A stretch of 64,000 nt of DNA. It comes from DASZVB01 sp035545855. Its GTDB lineage: Bacteria; Myxococcota_A; Polyangia; Polyangiales; Polyangiaceae. The number at the start of each line of letters is the position of its first letter. Position 1 is the stretch's first letter. Made by a program: the position numbers and the translations under genes. Location: NCBI GenBank assembly GCA_035545855.1, contig DASZXK010000087.1, positions 1 through 64,000 of the forward strand, read 5' to 3'. Positions 25,714 through 33,797 of this stretch are shown here, in pieces. The notes below the pieces were generated by a model. It searched no databases and had not been told where the DNA came from. It saw only the letters and a list, made by a program, of their open reading frames with translations.

Positions 25714-26115
25714 TCCGAGTCCAGGAAACGATCACGCCCCGCACGCCGTCACCGTCCACCGGTCCGAGGACCGCAGGCGAAGCCGACGACCACGCGGCGA
25801 GCGGCGAGCGAGACCGTGGGGGGTGTCTCCTCTCTGGATGGTTTGTATACAAACCAAAGTGGCGGACCATCGAGGGGTCCGGCCGACACACGGCCCCACG
25901 AGTACGGTGAGCGCGACAGTCGCAACTGACGCCGCGCGCCAACCGACGATCCCTCGCGCCAGGGATCCCCGGAGAACCCTGGATTCGTGTGAGTGCCGCC
26001 CCCACAACCGCGCCTGGGACAGATCTGGGAAAAAAACCGCGACGGGAGACAGTGAACCGGCCCACCGGACACGAAGAACATGTAGAGTGCTGACGTCGCG
26101 GTTCGGAATCGACGA
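25714..26115. other. Gene-free region with repeat elements
   Basis: No credible gene lies between panE and the response regulator. The region holds the 12-mer GAGGACCGCAGG (25766-25777) shared with the left-end tandem repeat, the 16-bp palindrome at 25840-25855, and a degenerate ACGAGTACGGTGAGCGCG segment ~52 bp after the palindrome, mirroring the left-end arrangement. The order of modules differs: the 12-mer precedes the palindrome here and follows it at the left end. The promoter of the downstream response regulator must lie in the right part, but no clear -35/-10 pair was found. Confidence 0.55.
25840..25855. repeat. 16-bp palindrome GGTTTGTATACAAACC (copy 2)
   Basis: A perfect 16-bp inverted repeat centred on GTATAC, sharing 14 contiguous bases with the copy at 208-221. 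The two lie ~25.6 kb apart, each in a gene-free region and each followed by a similar GC-rich block. This suggests a conserved operator-like site or the core of a dispersed non-coding repeat. It lies 261 bp upstream of the response-regulator start, so it is not an obvious promoter-proximal operator. Confidence 0.6.
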
Positions 26116-26562
26116 ATGAGCAAGAGACTCCTCCTGGTCGAAGACGACGCGACTCTCGCGAGGGCGCTGGCGAGGCTCCTCCGGCGGCGGAAGGCGGACG
26201 TGTTCCTGGCCGGATCCTGCGAGGAAGCCCGGGCCGCCGAGGGCACGTTTTCGCTCGGCGTCTTCGACGTCGACCTGCCCGACGGCGACGGGCTCTCCCT
26301 CGCGGCGGAGCTCCAGACCCGCGGAGTCGTCCGCCGGATCGTCTTCTACAGCGGGACGACGGACCCGAAGACCCGCGAGCAAGCGCGCGCTCTCGGGATC
26401 TTCGTCGAGAAGGCGAGAGGCTTTCCGGATCTCGAAGCGGCGATCTTCGCCGCGCTCGCGAAGGAGCGCACGCTCGTCGCGGGCGGCGATCCCATCCAGT
26501 CGCACGAGTCGACGAGTCCGCCGCCCTCCGGCGTCCGCGGCCCGCCGACCCCCCGGCGCTGA
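26116..26562 (+). CDS. Response regulator, receiver domain with short tail
   Basis: A 148-aa protein with a CheY-like receiver: acidic pocket E9/D10/D11, phospho-acceptor D51 (FDVDLPDGDG), the Ser/Thr switch in FYSGTT and the conserved Lys in FVEKAR. After residue ~122 there is a proline- and serine-rich tail with no DNA-binding or enzymatic domain. It therefore works through protein contacts or as a phosphate relay. No histidine kinase is adjacent. The ATG at 26116 begins the canonical receiver strand. Confidence 0.8.
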   Translation: MSKRLLLVEDDATLARALARLLRRRKADVFLAGSCEEARAAEGTFSLGVFDVDLPDGDGLSLAAELQTRGVVRRIVFYSGTTDPKTREQARALGIFVEKARGFPDLEAAIFAALAKERTLVAGGDPIQSHESTSPPPSGVRGPPTPRR

Positions 26563-26605
26563 GCCCGACGCCCGCGCGGATCCGCGCGCCAGGGTCGCCC
26601 GAGCT

Positions 26606-27310
26606 CTAGCGCTGCTGCTCGCGCTCCGGCGCGGGCACGACGTCCCTCACGGGGCCCTCCGCCTCGATCCGCCCGTCGCGGATGAGCACGGCGCGATCCC
26701 CGACGAGGCGCGCCTCCATCCGGTGATGGGTGACGAGCAGCGTGGGGATCCGGAGCTCGTCGACCATCGCGCGCACCTCGCGGCCGAGCTCGTAGCGGAG
26801 CTCGCGGTCCATCGCCGAGAACGCCTCGTCGAGGAGCACGACGCGCGGCTCCCTCGCGAACGCACGAGCGAGCGCGACGCGCTGCGCCTCTCCGCCGGAG
26901 AAGGTCGAAGGCCGGCGATCGGCCACGTGAGCGACCTTCATGCGCTCGAGCATCCGGGACGCCCGCTCCGTTCGTTCGCTCGCCGCGACCTTCCGGTCGA
27001 TTCCGTACTCGACGTTCTGCCTGGCCGTGAGGTGCGGGAAGAGCGCGAGGGACTGGAACACCAGCGACAGACGGCGCGACTCCGCGGGGACGTCGATGGC
27101 GCGCTCCGAGTCGTAGAGCGTCACGTCGCCGAGAGCGACGCGACCGGCGTCGGGACGTACGATGCCGGCGATCGCCGAAAGGGTCGTGCTCTTGCCGGCG
27201 CCCGACGGCCCGAAGAGGATCGTGACCCCCGGGGGAACCTCGAACGTCACCTCCACGGTGAGCGCCGGGAGCGACTTCCGGAGCCGGACGGACAGCGTCT
27301 CAGAGGACAC
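26606..27310 (-). CDS. modC: Molybdate-type ABC transporter ATP-binding protein (short ModC)
   Basis: A 234-aa ABC ATPase: Walker A GPSGAGKST, Q-loop VFQSLALFPHLTARQN, signature TFSGGEAQRVALARA, Walker B VVLLDEAFSAMD and switch His in LLVTHH. Order after modA and modB assigns it to molybdate (or tungstate) uptake. It stops soon after the ATPase domain, so the C-terminal TOBE/MOP domain of classical ModC (~350 aa) is missing, as in some shorter variants. The GTG start at 27310 overlaps the 3' end of modB by 11 nt. Confidence 0.85.
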   Translation of the reverse strand: MSSETLSVRLRKSLPALTVEVTFEVPPGVTILFGPSGAGKSTTLSAIAGIVRPDAGRVALGDVTLYDSERAIDVPAESRRLSLVFQSLALFPHLTARQNVEYGIDRKVAASERTERASRMLERMKVAHVADRRPSTFSGGEAQRVALARAFAREPRVVLLDEAFSAMDRELRYELGREVRAMVDELRIPTLLVTHHRMEARLVGDRAVLIRDGRIEAEGPVRDVVPAPEREQQR

Positions 27311-27962
27311 GCGGGAGCCTCGACAGCTTCCGCGCGACGTACAGGACCGCGACGGCGACGACGGTGAGGACCAGGATCATGAGGAGCGCGTCCTCCTCCC
27401 GGTTCGCCTGGATGGCGTCGTAGATGGCGAGCGATGCGGTCTGGGTCTTCCCGGGGATGTCTCCCGCGACCATCAGCGTGACGCCGAAATCCCCGAGGGA
27501 GCGCGCGAAGCCGAGGAGCACGCCCGCCGAGATTCCCGGCAGCGAGAGCGGAAGCTCCACGGTGAGGAAGGCGCGGAGCGGGCTCGCCCCGAGAGTCCGC
27601 GCGGCGCGGACGAGCGTCGGATCCACGCCCTCGAGCGCCGCGCGAGACGCCATCACGACGAGGGGGAGCGCGCCGATCGTCGCCGCGAGGATGGCCCCGG
27701 TGAGCGTGAAGACGATCGACGTGCCGGTGACTGCCTCGAAGAGTCTCCCGATGGCGCTCCGCCGGCCGAAGCCGACGAGCACGTAGTACCCGAGCACCGT
27801 GGGCGGAAGCACCATCGGCGCGGTGATGACGCCGTCGAAGAGATCCCCTCCGGGGACCCTCCCCTTCGCGAGCGCCGCGGCGATCCCGAGACCGAGGACG
27901 GTCGCGACGAGGGTGGCCGCGAACGCGACCTCGAACGAGAGGACGAGCGGCGAGAGGTCCAA
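27300..27962 (-). CDS. modB: Molybdate ABC transporter permease
   Basis: A ~220-aa inner-membrane permease with about five or six transmembrane helices. The ModB/CysT-type EAA loop reads RAARTLGASPLRAFLTVELPLSLPGI, and VLPPTVLGYYVLVGFGR is a typical ModB segment. No ATG or GTG is available at the expected N-terminus. A TTG at 27962, 2 nt after the modA stop, or a CTG at 27968 would give the standard length. Its end overlaps modC, so the three genes form a modABC operon on the minus strand. Confidence 0.85.
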   Translation of the reverse strand: MDLSPLVLSFEVAFAATLVATVLGLGIAAALAKGRVPGGDLFDGVITAPMVLPPTVLGYYVLVGFGRRSAIGRLFEAVTGTSIVFTLTGAILAATIGALPLVVMASRAALEGVDPTLVRAARTLGASPLRAFLTVELPLSLPGISAGVLLGFARSLGDFGVTLMVAGDIPGKTQTASLAIYDAIQANREEDALLMILVLTVVAVAVLYVARKLSRLPRVL

Positions 27963-27964
27963 GG

Positions 27965-28765
27965 TCAGCGCATCTCGGCGAGCACCTCGCCCGGGAGGAG
28001 GAAGCCGTAGCGCCGCATGATCGCGCGCCCTTCCTTCGACCCGACGAACTCCGAGAAGGCCTTCCCGCCGTCGAAGTTCTTGCCGCGCTTGCAGGCGAGG
28101 AGCGCCTGGTCGATCGGCGCGTGCATGGTCTCGTCCACCGGCGTGTAGGCGCCGCCCTTCGTCGCGATCGCGAGAGACAGCGCGACGAACGCGACGTCCG
28201 CGTTGCCGGACTGGGCGAATTTGAGCGTCTGCTGGACGTTCTCGCCGAAGACGAGCCGGCTCTCCACCGTCGACCAGACACCGGCCCGGGTCATCGCTTC
28301 CTTCGCGGCCTGGCCGTAGGGCGCGTGCTCGGGGTTCGCGAGCGCGATCTTCGCGTAGCGAGGGTCCGAGAGCGCCGCGACGTCTTTCGGCGGCTCCGCG
28401 CCGGCCTTCGACCACATCACGACGCGGCCGCGCGCGTACATGGACTTCGTGGCGGCGTCGCACGCGCCGGACGCGGCGGCCTGGTCCGCGAAGGAGACGT
28501 TCGCGGCGGCGAACACGTCGAACGGAGCGCCCTCCTGGATCTGCTTCGCGAGGAGCCCCGTCGAGCCGAACGAGAAGGACACCGGACCGTGGCCGGCCGC
28601 CTCGAAGGCCTTCCCCACGTCCGCGAACGCGAACGCGAGATCCGCGGCTGCCGCGATCCGCACGGGCTCGGCGGGCGTGGGCGGCGCCTTCGTGCAGCCG
28701 GAAAGGAGAAGCGCGAGGGCGAGCGTTCCCCAGATCGCCGCGGAACGAACCGAGCCCGTCGTCAT
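27965..28765 (-). CDS. modA: Molybdate-binding lipoprotein
   Basis: A 266-aa periplasmic binding protein, membrane-anchored through a lipobox (LLLSGC, ~residue 24). ModA features are IAAAADLAFAFADVGKAFE, FSFGSTGLLAKQIQEGAPFDVFAAAN and, near the C-terminus, the GYGF-like end RRYGFLLP. It would deliver molybdate to ModB/ModC. It is the first gene of the modABC operon and is divergent from the phosphotriesterase-family gene with 61 bp between. Confidence 0.9.
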   Translation of the reverse strand: MTTGSVRSAAIWGTLALALLLSGCTKAPPTPAEPVRIAAAADLAFAFADVGKAFEAAGHGPVSFSFGSTGLLAKQIQEGAPFDVFAAANVSFADQAAASGACDAATKSMYARGRVVMWSKAGAEPPKDVAALSDPRYAKIALANPEHAPYGQAAKEAMTRAGVWSTVESRLVFGENVQQTLKFAQSGNADVAFVALSLAIATKGGAYTPVDETMHAPIDQALLACKRGKNFDGGKAFSEFVGSKEGRAIMRRYGFLLPGEVLAEMR

Positions 28766-28826
28766 GCGATCCCATTAGAGCACATTGTGACCCCGTCGGC
28801 GGCGAGACCCGGGTTACGCTCGCGGA

Positions 28827-29813
28827 ATGGAGTGGATCAACACCGTGACGGGTCGAGCTCGCCCGGAGGAACTCGGAACGACCCTGGTCCACGAGCACCT
28901 GCTCATCGGTTACCCCGGCTGGCAGATGGACGCCCTCGCGCCTCGTTTCGAGCGGGAGGAAGCGCTCTCCCGCGCCGTGGACAAGATGCACGAGCTCGCC
29001 GAGCTCGGCGTGAAGACGGTGCTGGACCCCTGCCCCATGGACCTCGGCCGGGACGTGGAGTTCATGGCCGCCGTCTCGGACCGCTCGAAGATGCGGATCA
29101 TCTGCACGACGGGCGCTTACAAGCAGAACGAGGGGCTCACCTACACGTTCGGCGCGCTCCCGGTGGAGGAGATCACGGAGATCTACCTGAAGGAGCTCAC
29201 GGAAGGGATCGGGACGAGCGGCATCCGCGCGGGCCTCGTGAAGGTCGCGAGCGGCTCGCCGACGATCAGCGACTACGAACGTAAACTCCTCACGGCCGGC
29301 GGGCGCGCGGCGGCGAAGGTCGGCTGCCCGGTGCTCACGCACACGGACGAGGCGCACTGCGGCCCCGAGCAGCTCGACATCCTCACCCGGGAGGGCGTTC
29401 CCGCTCACCGGGTGCTCGTCGGACACTCCGACGGCCGGGACGACTTCGCCTACCACCGCTCGATCGCCGATCGCGGCGCGTACCTCGGCCTGGATCGCTT
29501 CGGCATCGAGTCCCTGAACAGCGACGAGAATCGGATCCATTCCGTGGTGAACCTCGTCCAGGCCGGATACGCGCGCTCCCTGTGCCTCTCCCACGACTCC
29601 ATCTGCGCGTGGCTCGGCCGTCCCGTGTTCGGAGGGAGGATCGTGCTCACCGCGGAGATGATCGCGGCCGCGATGCCCAACTGGGAGCCGACGCACCTCT
29701 TCAAGCGCATCCTGCCGGAGCTCAAGAAACGGGGCGTGACGGACGCCGACCTCCAGACGATGTTCGTCGAGAACCCGAAGCGTTGGTTCTCCGGGACCGA
29801 AGCGCCGCGCTGA
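28827..29813 (+). CDS. Phosphotriesterase-family metal-dependent hydrolase
   Basis: A 328-aa amidohydrolase-superfamily TIM barrel of the phosphotriesterase/PHP/lactonase type. The binuclear metal site is complete: H22 and H24 (VHEHLL), the carbamylated-Lys candidate K139 (GLVKVA), H172 (THTDEAH), H200 (VGHSDG) and D257 (LSHDS). Known relatives include lactonases that open acyl-homoserine lactones and E. coli PHP of unknown substrate, so the substrate here is open. It starts with ATG and ends 7 nt before the convergent LysR gene. Confidence 0.85.
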   Translation: MEWINTVTGRARPEELGTTLVHEHLLIGYPGWQMDALAPRFEREEALSRAVDKMHELAELGVKTVLDPCPMDLGRDVEFMAAVSDRSKMRIICTTGAYKQNEGLTYTFGALPVEEITEIYLKELTEGIGTSGIRAGLVKVASGSPTISDYERKLLTAGGRAAAKVGCPVLTHTDEAHCGPEQLDILTREGVPAHRVLVGHSDGRDDFAYHRSIADRGAYLGLDRFGIESLNSDENRIHSVVNLVQAGYARSLCLSHDSICAWLGRPVFGGRIVLTAEMIAAAMPNWEPTHLFKRILPELKKRGVTDADLQTMFVENPKRWFSGTEAPR

Positions 29814-29820
29814 ATCCCCG

Positions 29821-30669
29821 TCAGGTGTCGAGCCCGCGACGGACGGCGCGCACCGCGCGCGGGGAGAGCAGGAGCTCCCGGAGCGCCGCAGCCGCGGGCG
29901 GCAGCCGCTCGACGCCGTGATGCACGACGTGGAACCGGCGCGGGATGGGCGTCCGCGAGTCCGGAATGCGAACGAGCTTCTTCTCCGCGATCTCCCGCTT
30001 CACGGCGTGACGGCTCACGAGCGCGACGCCGATGCCCTCCGAGGCGTGCGCGACGATCGCCGCGATGCTCCCGATCTCCATCGCGATCGGCACGCCCGGA
30101 AAGTGGAGCTCGAGCATTTCGCGCGTCGAGCCGCCCACGGGAAACGTGACGAAGGGCGCGTCTTTCGGATCGAGGCTCGGCGCACGCACGAGGACAAGAT
30201 CGTCCTCGAACCACGGGTCCCCGCGATCCGTCGTAGTGATGGCGAGATCGAGCGCACCGGACTCCAGGGCGGAAAGCAGGCCTTCCGAGGTGCCCTCGCG
30301 GAGCGTGAGTCGGACCTTCGGGTGCGCCTTCCGGAACTCGGCGAGCACCGGCGGTAGAAAGTACATGCACGCCGTCGCGCCGCCGCCGATCCGGACCTCG
30401 CCTGCCTCGAGCCCGGCGATTTCCCGCACCGCGCGACGGCCGTCCTCCACGGCAGCGAGGGCCGCCCTCGCCCGCGGGAGCAGCGCCGCCCCCTCCGCCG
30501 TGAGCGACACGCCCGAATGCCCGCGGACGAACAGGCGCGCCGAGACCTCGTCCTCGAGCTTGGCGATGGCCGCGGTGAGTGCAGGCTGGGAAATGCCCGC
30601 CCGGCGGGCGCCGGCGCTGAAGGTGCCCGCGTCCACCACGGCCACGAAGTAACGGAGCCGGTCGAACAC
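29821..30669 (-). CDS. LysR-type transcriptional regulator
   Basis: A 282-aa LTTR: N-terminal winged helix-turn-helix (residues 1-60; FSAGARRAGISQPALTAAIAKLEDEV) and a C-terminal type-2 periplasmic-binding-fold effector domain (~90-282). It is divergent from the TauE-type exporter with an ATAG-N7-CTAT dyad between them, the usual arrangement of an LTTR with its target. The effector is unknown; a sulfur oxyanion or organic sulfonate is plausible given the exporter. Confidence 0.85.
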   Translation of the reverse strand: MFDRLRYFVAVVDAGTFSAGARRAGISQPALTAAIAKLEDEVSARLFVRGHSGVSLTAEGAALLPRARAALAAVEDGRRAVREIAGLEAGEVRIGGGATACMYFLPPVLAEFRKAHPKVRLTLREGTSEGLLSALESGALDLAITTTDRGDPWFEDDLVLVRAPSLDPKDAPFVTFPVGGSTREMLELHFPGVPIAMEIGSIAAIVAHASEGIGVALVSRHAVKREIAEKKLVRIPDSRTPIPRRFHVVHHGVERLPPAAAALRELLLSPRAVRAVRRGLDT

Positions 30670-30683
30670 GCGAGGACCGTGTC

Positions 30684-30698
30684 ATAGATAATTCCTAT
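30684..30698. promoter_or_regulatory. Candidate LysR box and divergent promoter region
   Basis: The sequence ATAGATAATTCCTAT is a dyad (ATAG-N7-CTAT) with the T-N11-A spacing of LTTR sites. A TAGAAT hexamer at 30711-30716 would be the -10 for the exporter gene. On the other strand TTGAGC-N17-TATGAC could drive the LysR gene, so the dyad overlaps both putative promoters. It is an AT-rich island in GC-rich sequence. Confidence 0.5.
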
Positions 30699-30755
30699 GG
30701 CAAGCTCAAATAGAATCGATTGGACCAATGGTGGGCCGTCCCCGAGGATCGGGAC

Positions 30756-31469
30756 GTGCTCTCCTCGATCCTCGGAATCGGTCTCGTCGCAGGCACGGTG
30801 ACGACGCTCGCGGGCGCCGGAGGCGGCGTCTTCCTCATCCTCGCGCTCTCCCTCTTCGTCGGGCCGCACGTCGCCCTCGCCGCGAGCGCGCCGACGCTCC
30901 TCGTCGGAAACCTCCACCGTGTCGTGCTCTACCGGCGCGAGGTGGATCGGACGATCGCGTTCCGGGTCATCCAGGGTGCGCTCCCCGCGAGCCTCGTCGC
31001 CGGAGCCCTCTCCGTGTCCCTCCCGACGTGGTTCCTGCACGGGCTCTTCGGGGTCGTGACCGTCTACGCCGCGGTGCGTGCGACGGGGCGTGCGAAGTGG
31101 ACCCCGCCCCCGGGCGCGCTGCTCCCGGTCGGAGCGTTCGTCGGGGCCATCTCGGCGGCGTCGGGCGGCGCGGGCCTGCTCCTCGCTCCGATGCTCCTCG
31201 CCTGCGGGCTTACGGAGAAGCGCTACGTCGCGACGGGCGCCGCGATCGCGCTCGCGACGCACGTGGGGCGTCTCGCCGGCTACGGGTCGCGGGGGATCCT
31301 GACGCGAGAGGTGCTGCTCTGGAGCGCGCTCGCGACGGTCGCCGTCGTCGCGGGGAACTTCGTGGGAGATGCCGTGCGACCCCACGTGACCGGCCGCCGC
31401 GCGACGTGGGTCGAGAACGGCGTGCTCGCCGTGTGCACGGGACTCGCAGCGCTCGGGCTCACCCACTGA
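30756..31469 (+). CDS. TauE/SafE-family sulfite/anion exporter
   Basis: A ~237-aa integral membrane protein with 7-8 helices and the internally duplicated TauE/SafE pattern: GTVTTLAGAGGGVFLILAL near the N-terminus and GAISAASGGAGLLLAPMLLACGL in the second half. The family exports sulfite, sulfonates or related anions. The GTG at 30756 has a GAGG 8 nt upstream and lies downstream of the putative -10. A TTG at 30720 is in frame but would lie at or before the likely transcription start. It is probably controlled by the divergent LysR regulator. Confidence 0.75.
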   Translation: MLSSILGIGLVAGTVTTLAGAGGGVFLILALSLFVGPHVALAASAPTLLVGNLHRVVLYRREVDRTIAFRVIQGALPASLVAGALSVSLPTWFLHGLFGVVTVYAAVRATGRAKWTPPPGALLPVGAFVGAISAASGGAGLLLAPMLLACGLTEKRYVATGAAIALATHVGRLAGYGSRGILTREVLLWSALATVAVVAGNFVGDAVRPHVTGRRATWVENGVLAVCTGLAALGLTH

Positions 31470-31713
31470 GCGAGAGCGCGACGATCACGAGCGCCATCCA
31501 GAACACGCCGAGCAGGAAGCCCGGCACGGAGCGCCGCGTCCGCGCGAAATGGACCGGGATGCAGAGGGGCCCGAACGCGACGACGGCGCTCCAGAAGCTC
31601 GCGCTGTTCCAGGCCCGGCGACGGCGTTCGGGCGACAGACGCTCCTGGTCCCCGCGCACGACCGCGGACGTGTAGACGATGCCGAGGACGATCTGGGAGA
31701 CCAGCTCTAGCAA
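31459..31713 (-). CDS. Small hypothetical membrane protein
   Basis: An 84-aa product with two hydrophobic segments (ELVSQIVLGIVYTSAVV and the C-terminal FLLGVFWMALVIVALSL) separated by a basic loop. Family not recognised. It begins with TTG at 31713 and its stop overlaps the end of the convergent exporter gene by 11 nt. Coding potential is moderate, so it may be shorter or not translated. Confidence 0.5.
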   Translation of the reverse strand: MLELVSQIVLGIVYTSAVVRGDQERLSPERRRRAWNSASFWSAVVAFGPLCIPVHFARTRRSVPGFLLGVFWMALVIVALSLSG

Positions 31714-31832
31714 CGGCGTTCATCCCCCCCGGACCCGCGGAATCGGGCCGATCCCAGCCGCCAGGGCGGCCTGGCCTCCCGGAACACCGCGAAAAGTCTC
31801 GCAGAAACCCGGGAATGGACGCTCGAAGCCGA

Positions 31833-31862
31833 TTGTCTTTGTCGGCTGGCCGGGGCTATAGC
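31833..31862 (+). promoter_or_regulatory. Candidate sigma-70-type promoter of the MoxR/Bat operon
   Basis: TTGTCT (31833-31838), an 18-bp spacer and TATAGC (31857-31862) match four of six consensus bases each, 33 bp upstream of the moxR ATG. A GGAGAG ribosome-binding sequence follows at about 31880. The spacer overlaps a GCCGA/TCGGC dyad. Assignment is by sequence resemblance only. Confidence 0.35.
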
Positions 31863-31894
31863 CGGCGGACCCTCGAGCAGGAGAGACGAGCACG

Positions 31895-32881
31895 ATGCAG
31901 GACGTCCGAGCGTTGAACGAAGTCGTCGCGAAGGAGAGCGCATTCGTCGACGGCCTTTTCGCCGAGATCGGCAAGGTCGTCGTCGGCCAATCGTACATGA
32001 TCGAGCGCATCCTGGTCGGGCTCCTCACGGGCGGGCACATCCTCCTCGAGGGCGTCCCGGGCCTCGCGAAGACGCTCACCGTCCGCACCGTGTGCGACGC
32101 GATCCAGGCGAAGTTCGCGCGTATCCAGTTCACGCCGGACCTCCTCCCCGCCGACCTCATCGGCACCGTCATCTACAACCAGCGGACGAGCGAGTTCACC
32201 TCGAAGCTCGGTCCCATCTTCGCGAACCTGGTGCTCGCGGACGAGATCAACCGGGCGCCCGCCAAGGTGCAGAGCGCTCTCCTGGAGGCGATGCAGGAGC
32301 GGCAGGTCACCATCGGGGACCGGTCCTATCCGCTCCCGGACCCGTTCGTCGTGATGGCGACGCAGAACCCCATCGAGCAGGAGGGCACGTATCCTCTCCC
32401 CGAAGCCCAGCTCGATCGGTTCATGCTCATGGTGAAGGTCACGTACCCGAGCCGCGCCGAGGAACGGCTCGTGATGGACCGGATGACGAGCTCCGTTCCC
32501 GCGAAGGCCGAGGTCCGCACGACGCCGGAGCAGCTCCTGGAAGCGAGGAAGGTCGTCCGGGACGTGTACACGGACGACCGGGTGAAGGACTACATCGTCG
32601 ACATCGTGTTCGCGACGCGCGAGCCCGAGCGCCGGGGGCTCTCCGACCTCGCGCCCCTCATCGAATTCGGCGCGAGCCCGCGCGCGAGCATCGCGCTCTC
32701 GCTCGCCGCGCGCGCACACGCGTTCCTGAAGCACCGCGGCTACGTCACGCCCGAGGACGTGAAGGCCGTCGGCCCGGACGTGCTCCGGCACCGCCTGGTG
32801 CTCTCGTACGAAGCCGAGGCGGAGAACACCACGGCGGAAGACGTCGTCCGGCGGGTGTTCGAAGTCGTCGAAGTGCCCTGA
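31895..32881 (+). CDS. moxR: MoxR-family AAA+ ATPase
   Basis: A 328-aa AAA+ ATPase, a chaperone-like motor that acts on VWA-domain partners. Walker A is GVPGLAKT (53-60), Walker B is LADEINR (D116/E117), sensor-1 is VMATQNPIEQEGTYPLPEAQLDRF, and the MoxR-type lid is the C-terminal helical domain. It heads a co-directional operon whose downstream genes encode a DUF58 and two VWA proteins, the standard MoxR-Bat partnership. It is separated from the DUF58 gene by 34 nt. Confidence 0.92.
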   Translation: MQDVRALNEVVAKESAFVDGLFAEIGKVVVGQSYMIERILVGLLTGGHILLEGVPGLAKTLTVRTVCDAIQAKFARIQFTPDLLPADLIGTVIYNQRTSEFTSKLGPIFANLVLADEINRAPAKVQSALLEAMQERQVTIGDRSYPLPDPFVVMATQNPIEQEGTYPLPEAQLDRFMLMVKVTYPSRAEERLVMDRMTSSVPAKAEVRTTPEQLLEARKVVRDVYTDDRVKDYIVDIVFATREPERRGLSDLAPLIEFGASPRASIALSLAARAHAFLKHRGYVTPEDVKAVGPDVLRHRLVLSYEAEAENTTAEDVVRRVFEVVEVP

Positions 32882-32915
32882 CGGAGGCCCGGACTCCTTC
32901 GGAGAGGGGCGACCC

Positions 32916-33797
32916 ATGATCCCGCGCGAGCTACTGAAAGCGCTCCGGAAGATCGAGATCACGACGAACCGGCTCGCCACCGAGCAGCTCGCCGGGAGCT
33001 ACACGTCCGTCTTCCGGGGTCAGGGGCTCGCGTTCCGGGAGGTCCGGAAGTACGAGCAGGGGGACGACGTCCGCACCATAGACTGGAACGTCTCGGCGCG
33101 CATGGACGACACCTACGTGAAGGTGTTCGTCGAGGAGCGCGAGATGACCGTCATGCTCGTCGTGGACGTCTCCGCGAGCGGGCTCTTCGGGTCCAAGGTC
33201 GCCTCCAAGGCGCGCGTCGCGGCGGAGGTCGGCGCGCTCTGCGCGTTCTCCGCCATCAAGCACAACGATCGCGTCGGGCTCATCCTCGCGACGGACCGCA
33301 TCGAGACGATCGTTCCCCCGAAGAAGGGGCAGAAGCACGTGATGCGCGTCATCCGCGAGATCCTCGGCGCGGAGCCGGAGCATCGCGGCACGGACCTCTC
33401 GAAGGCCCTGCAGACGCTCTATCAGGTCGCGCGCCGGCGGAGCGTCGCGTTCGTCCTGTCGGACTTCTTCGCCGCGGACTACGAGAGGGCCCTCTCGCTC
33501 GCGTCCGCCCGGCACGACGTCATCCCGCTCCTCCTCGTGGACCCGCGTGACGAAGAGCTGCCGGACGTCGGGCTCGCGACGTTCGAGGATTTCGAGACCG
33601 GAGAGCCCGTCCTGGTGGACACGTCGAGCCCCGCCGTTCGAGCGCACTACGCGAGGACCATGAAAGCCGAGCGCGCGAAGCACCTCCGCACGTTCAAGAA
33701 GCTCGGCCTGGATCACGCCATCATCCGCACGGACCGTCCGTTCGTCGAGCCGCTCCGGATGCTCTTCAACCGAAGGGCGCGGAGGATCCGCAGGTGA
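32916..33797 (+). CDS. DUF58 protein (VWA-like, MoxR-associated)
   Basis: A 293-aa cytoplasmic protein. The DUF58 core is visible as GLAFREVRKYEQGDDVRTIDWNVSARM, followed by a VWA-like fold with the MIDAS-type DVSAS in LVVDVSASG. DUF58 proteins are the typical second gene of MoxR operons and may link the ATPase to membrane VWA partners. It lacks the N-terminal membrane helices seen in some DUF58 proteins. Its stop overlaps the next start (GTGA). Confidence 0.88.
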   Translation: MIPRELLKALRKIEITTNRLATEQLAGSYTSVFRGQGLAFREVRKYEQGDDVRTIDWNVSARMDDTYVKVFVEEREMTVMLVVDVSASGLFGSKVASKARVAAEVGALCAFSAIKHNDRVGLILATDRIETIVPPKKGQKHVMRVIREILGAEPEHRGTDLSKALQTLYQVARRRSVAFVLSDFFAADYERALSLASARHDVIPLLLVDPRDEELPDVGLATFEDFETGEPVLVDTSSPAVRAHYARTMKAERAKHLRTFKKLGLDHAIIRTDRPFVEPLRMLFNRRARRIRR

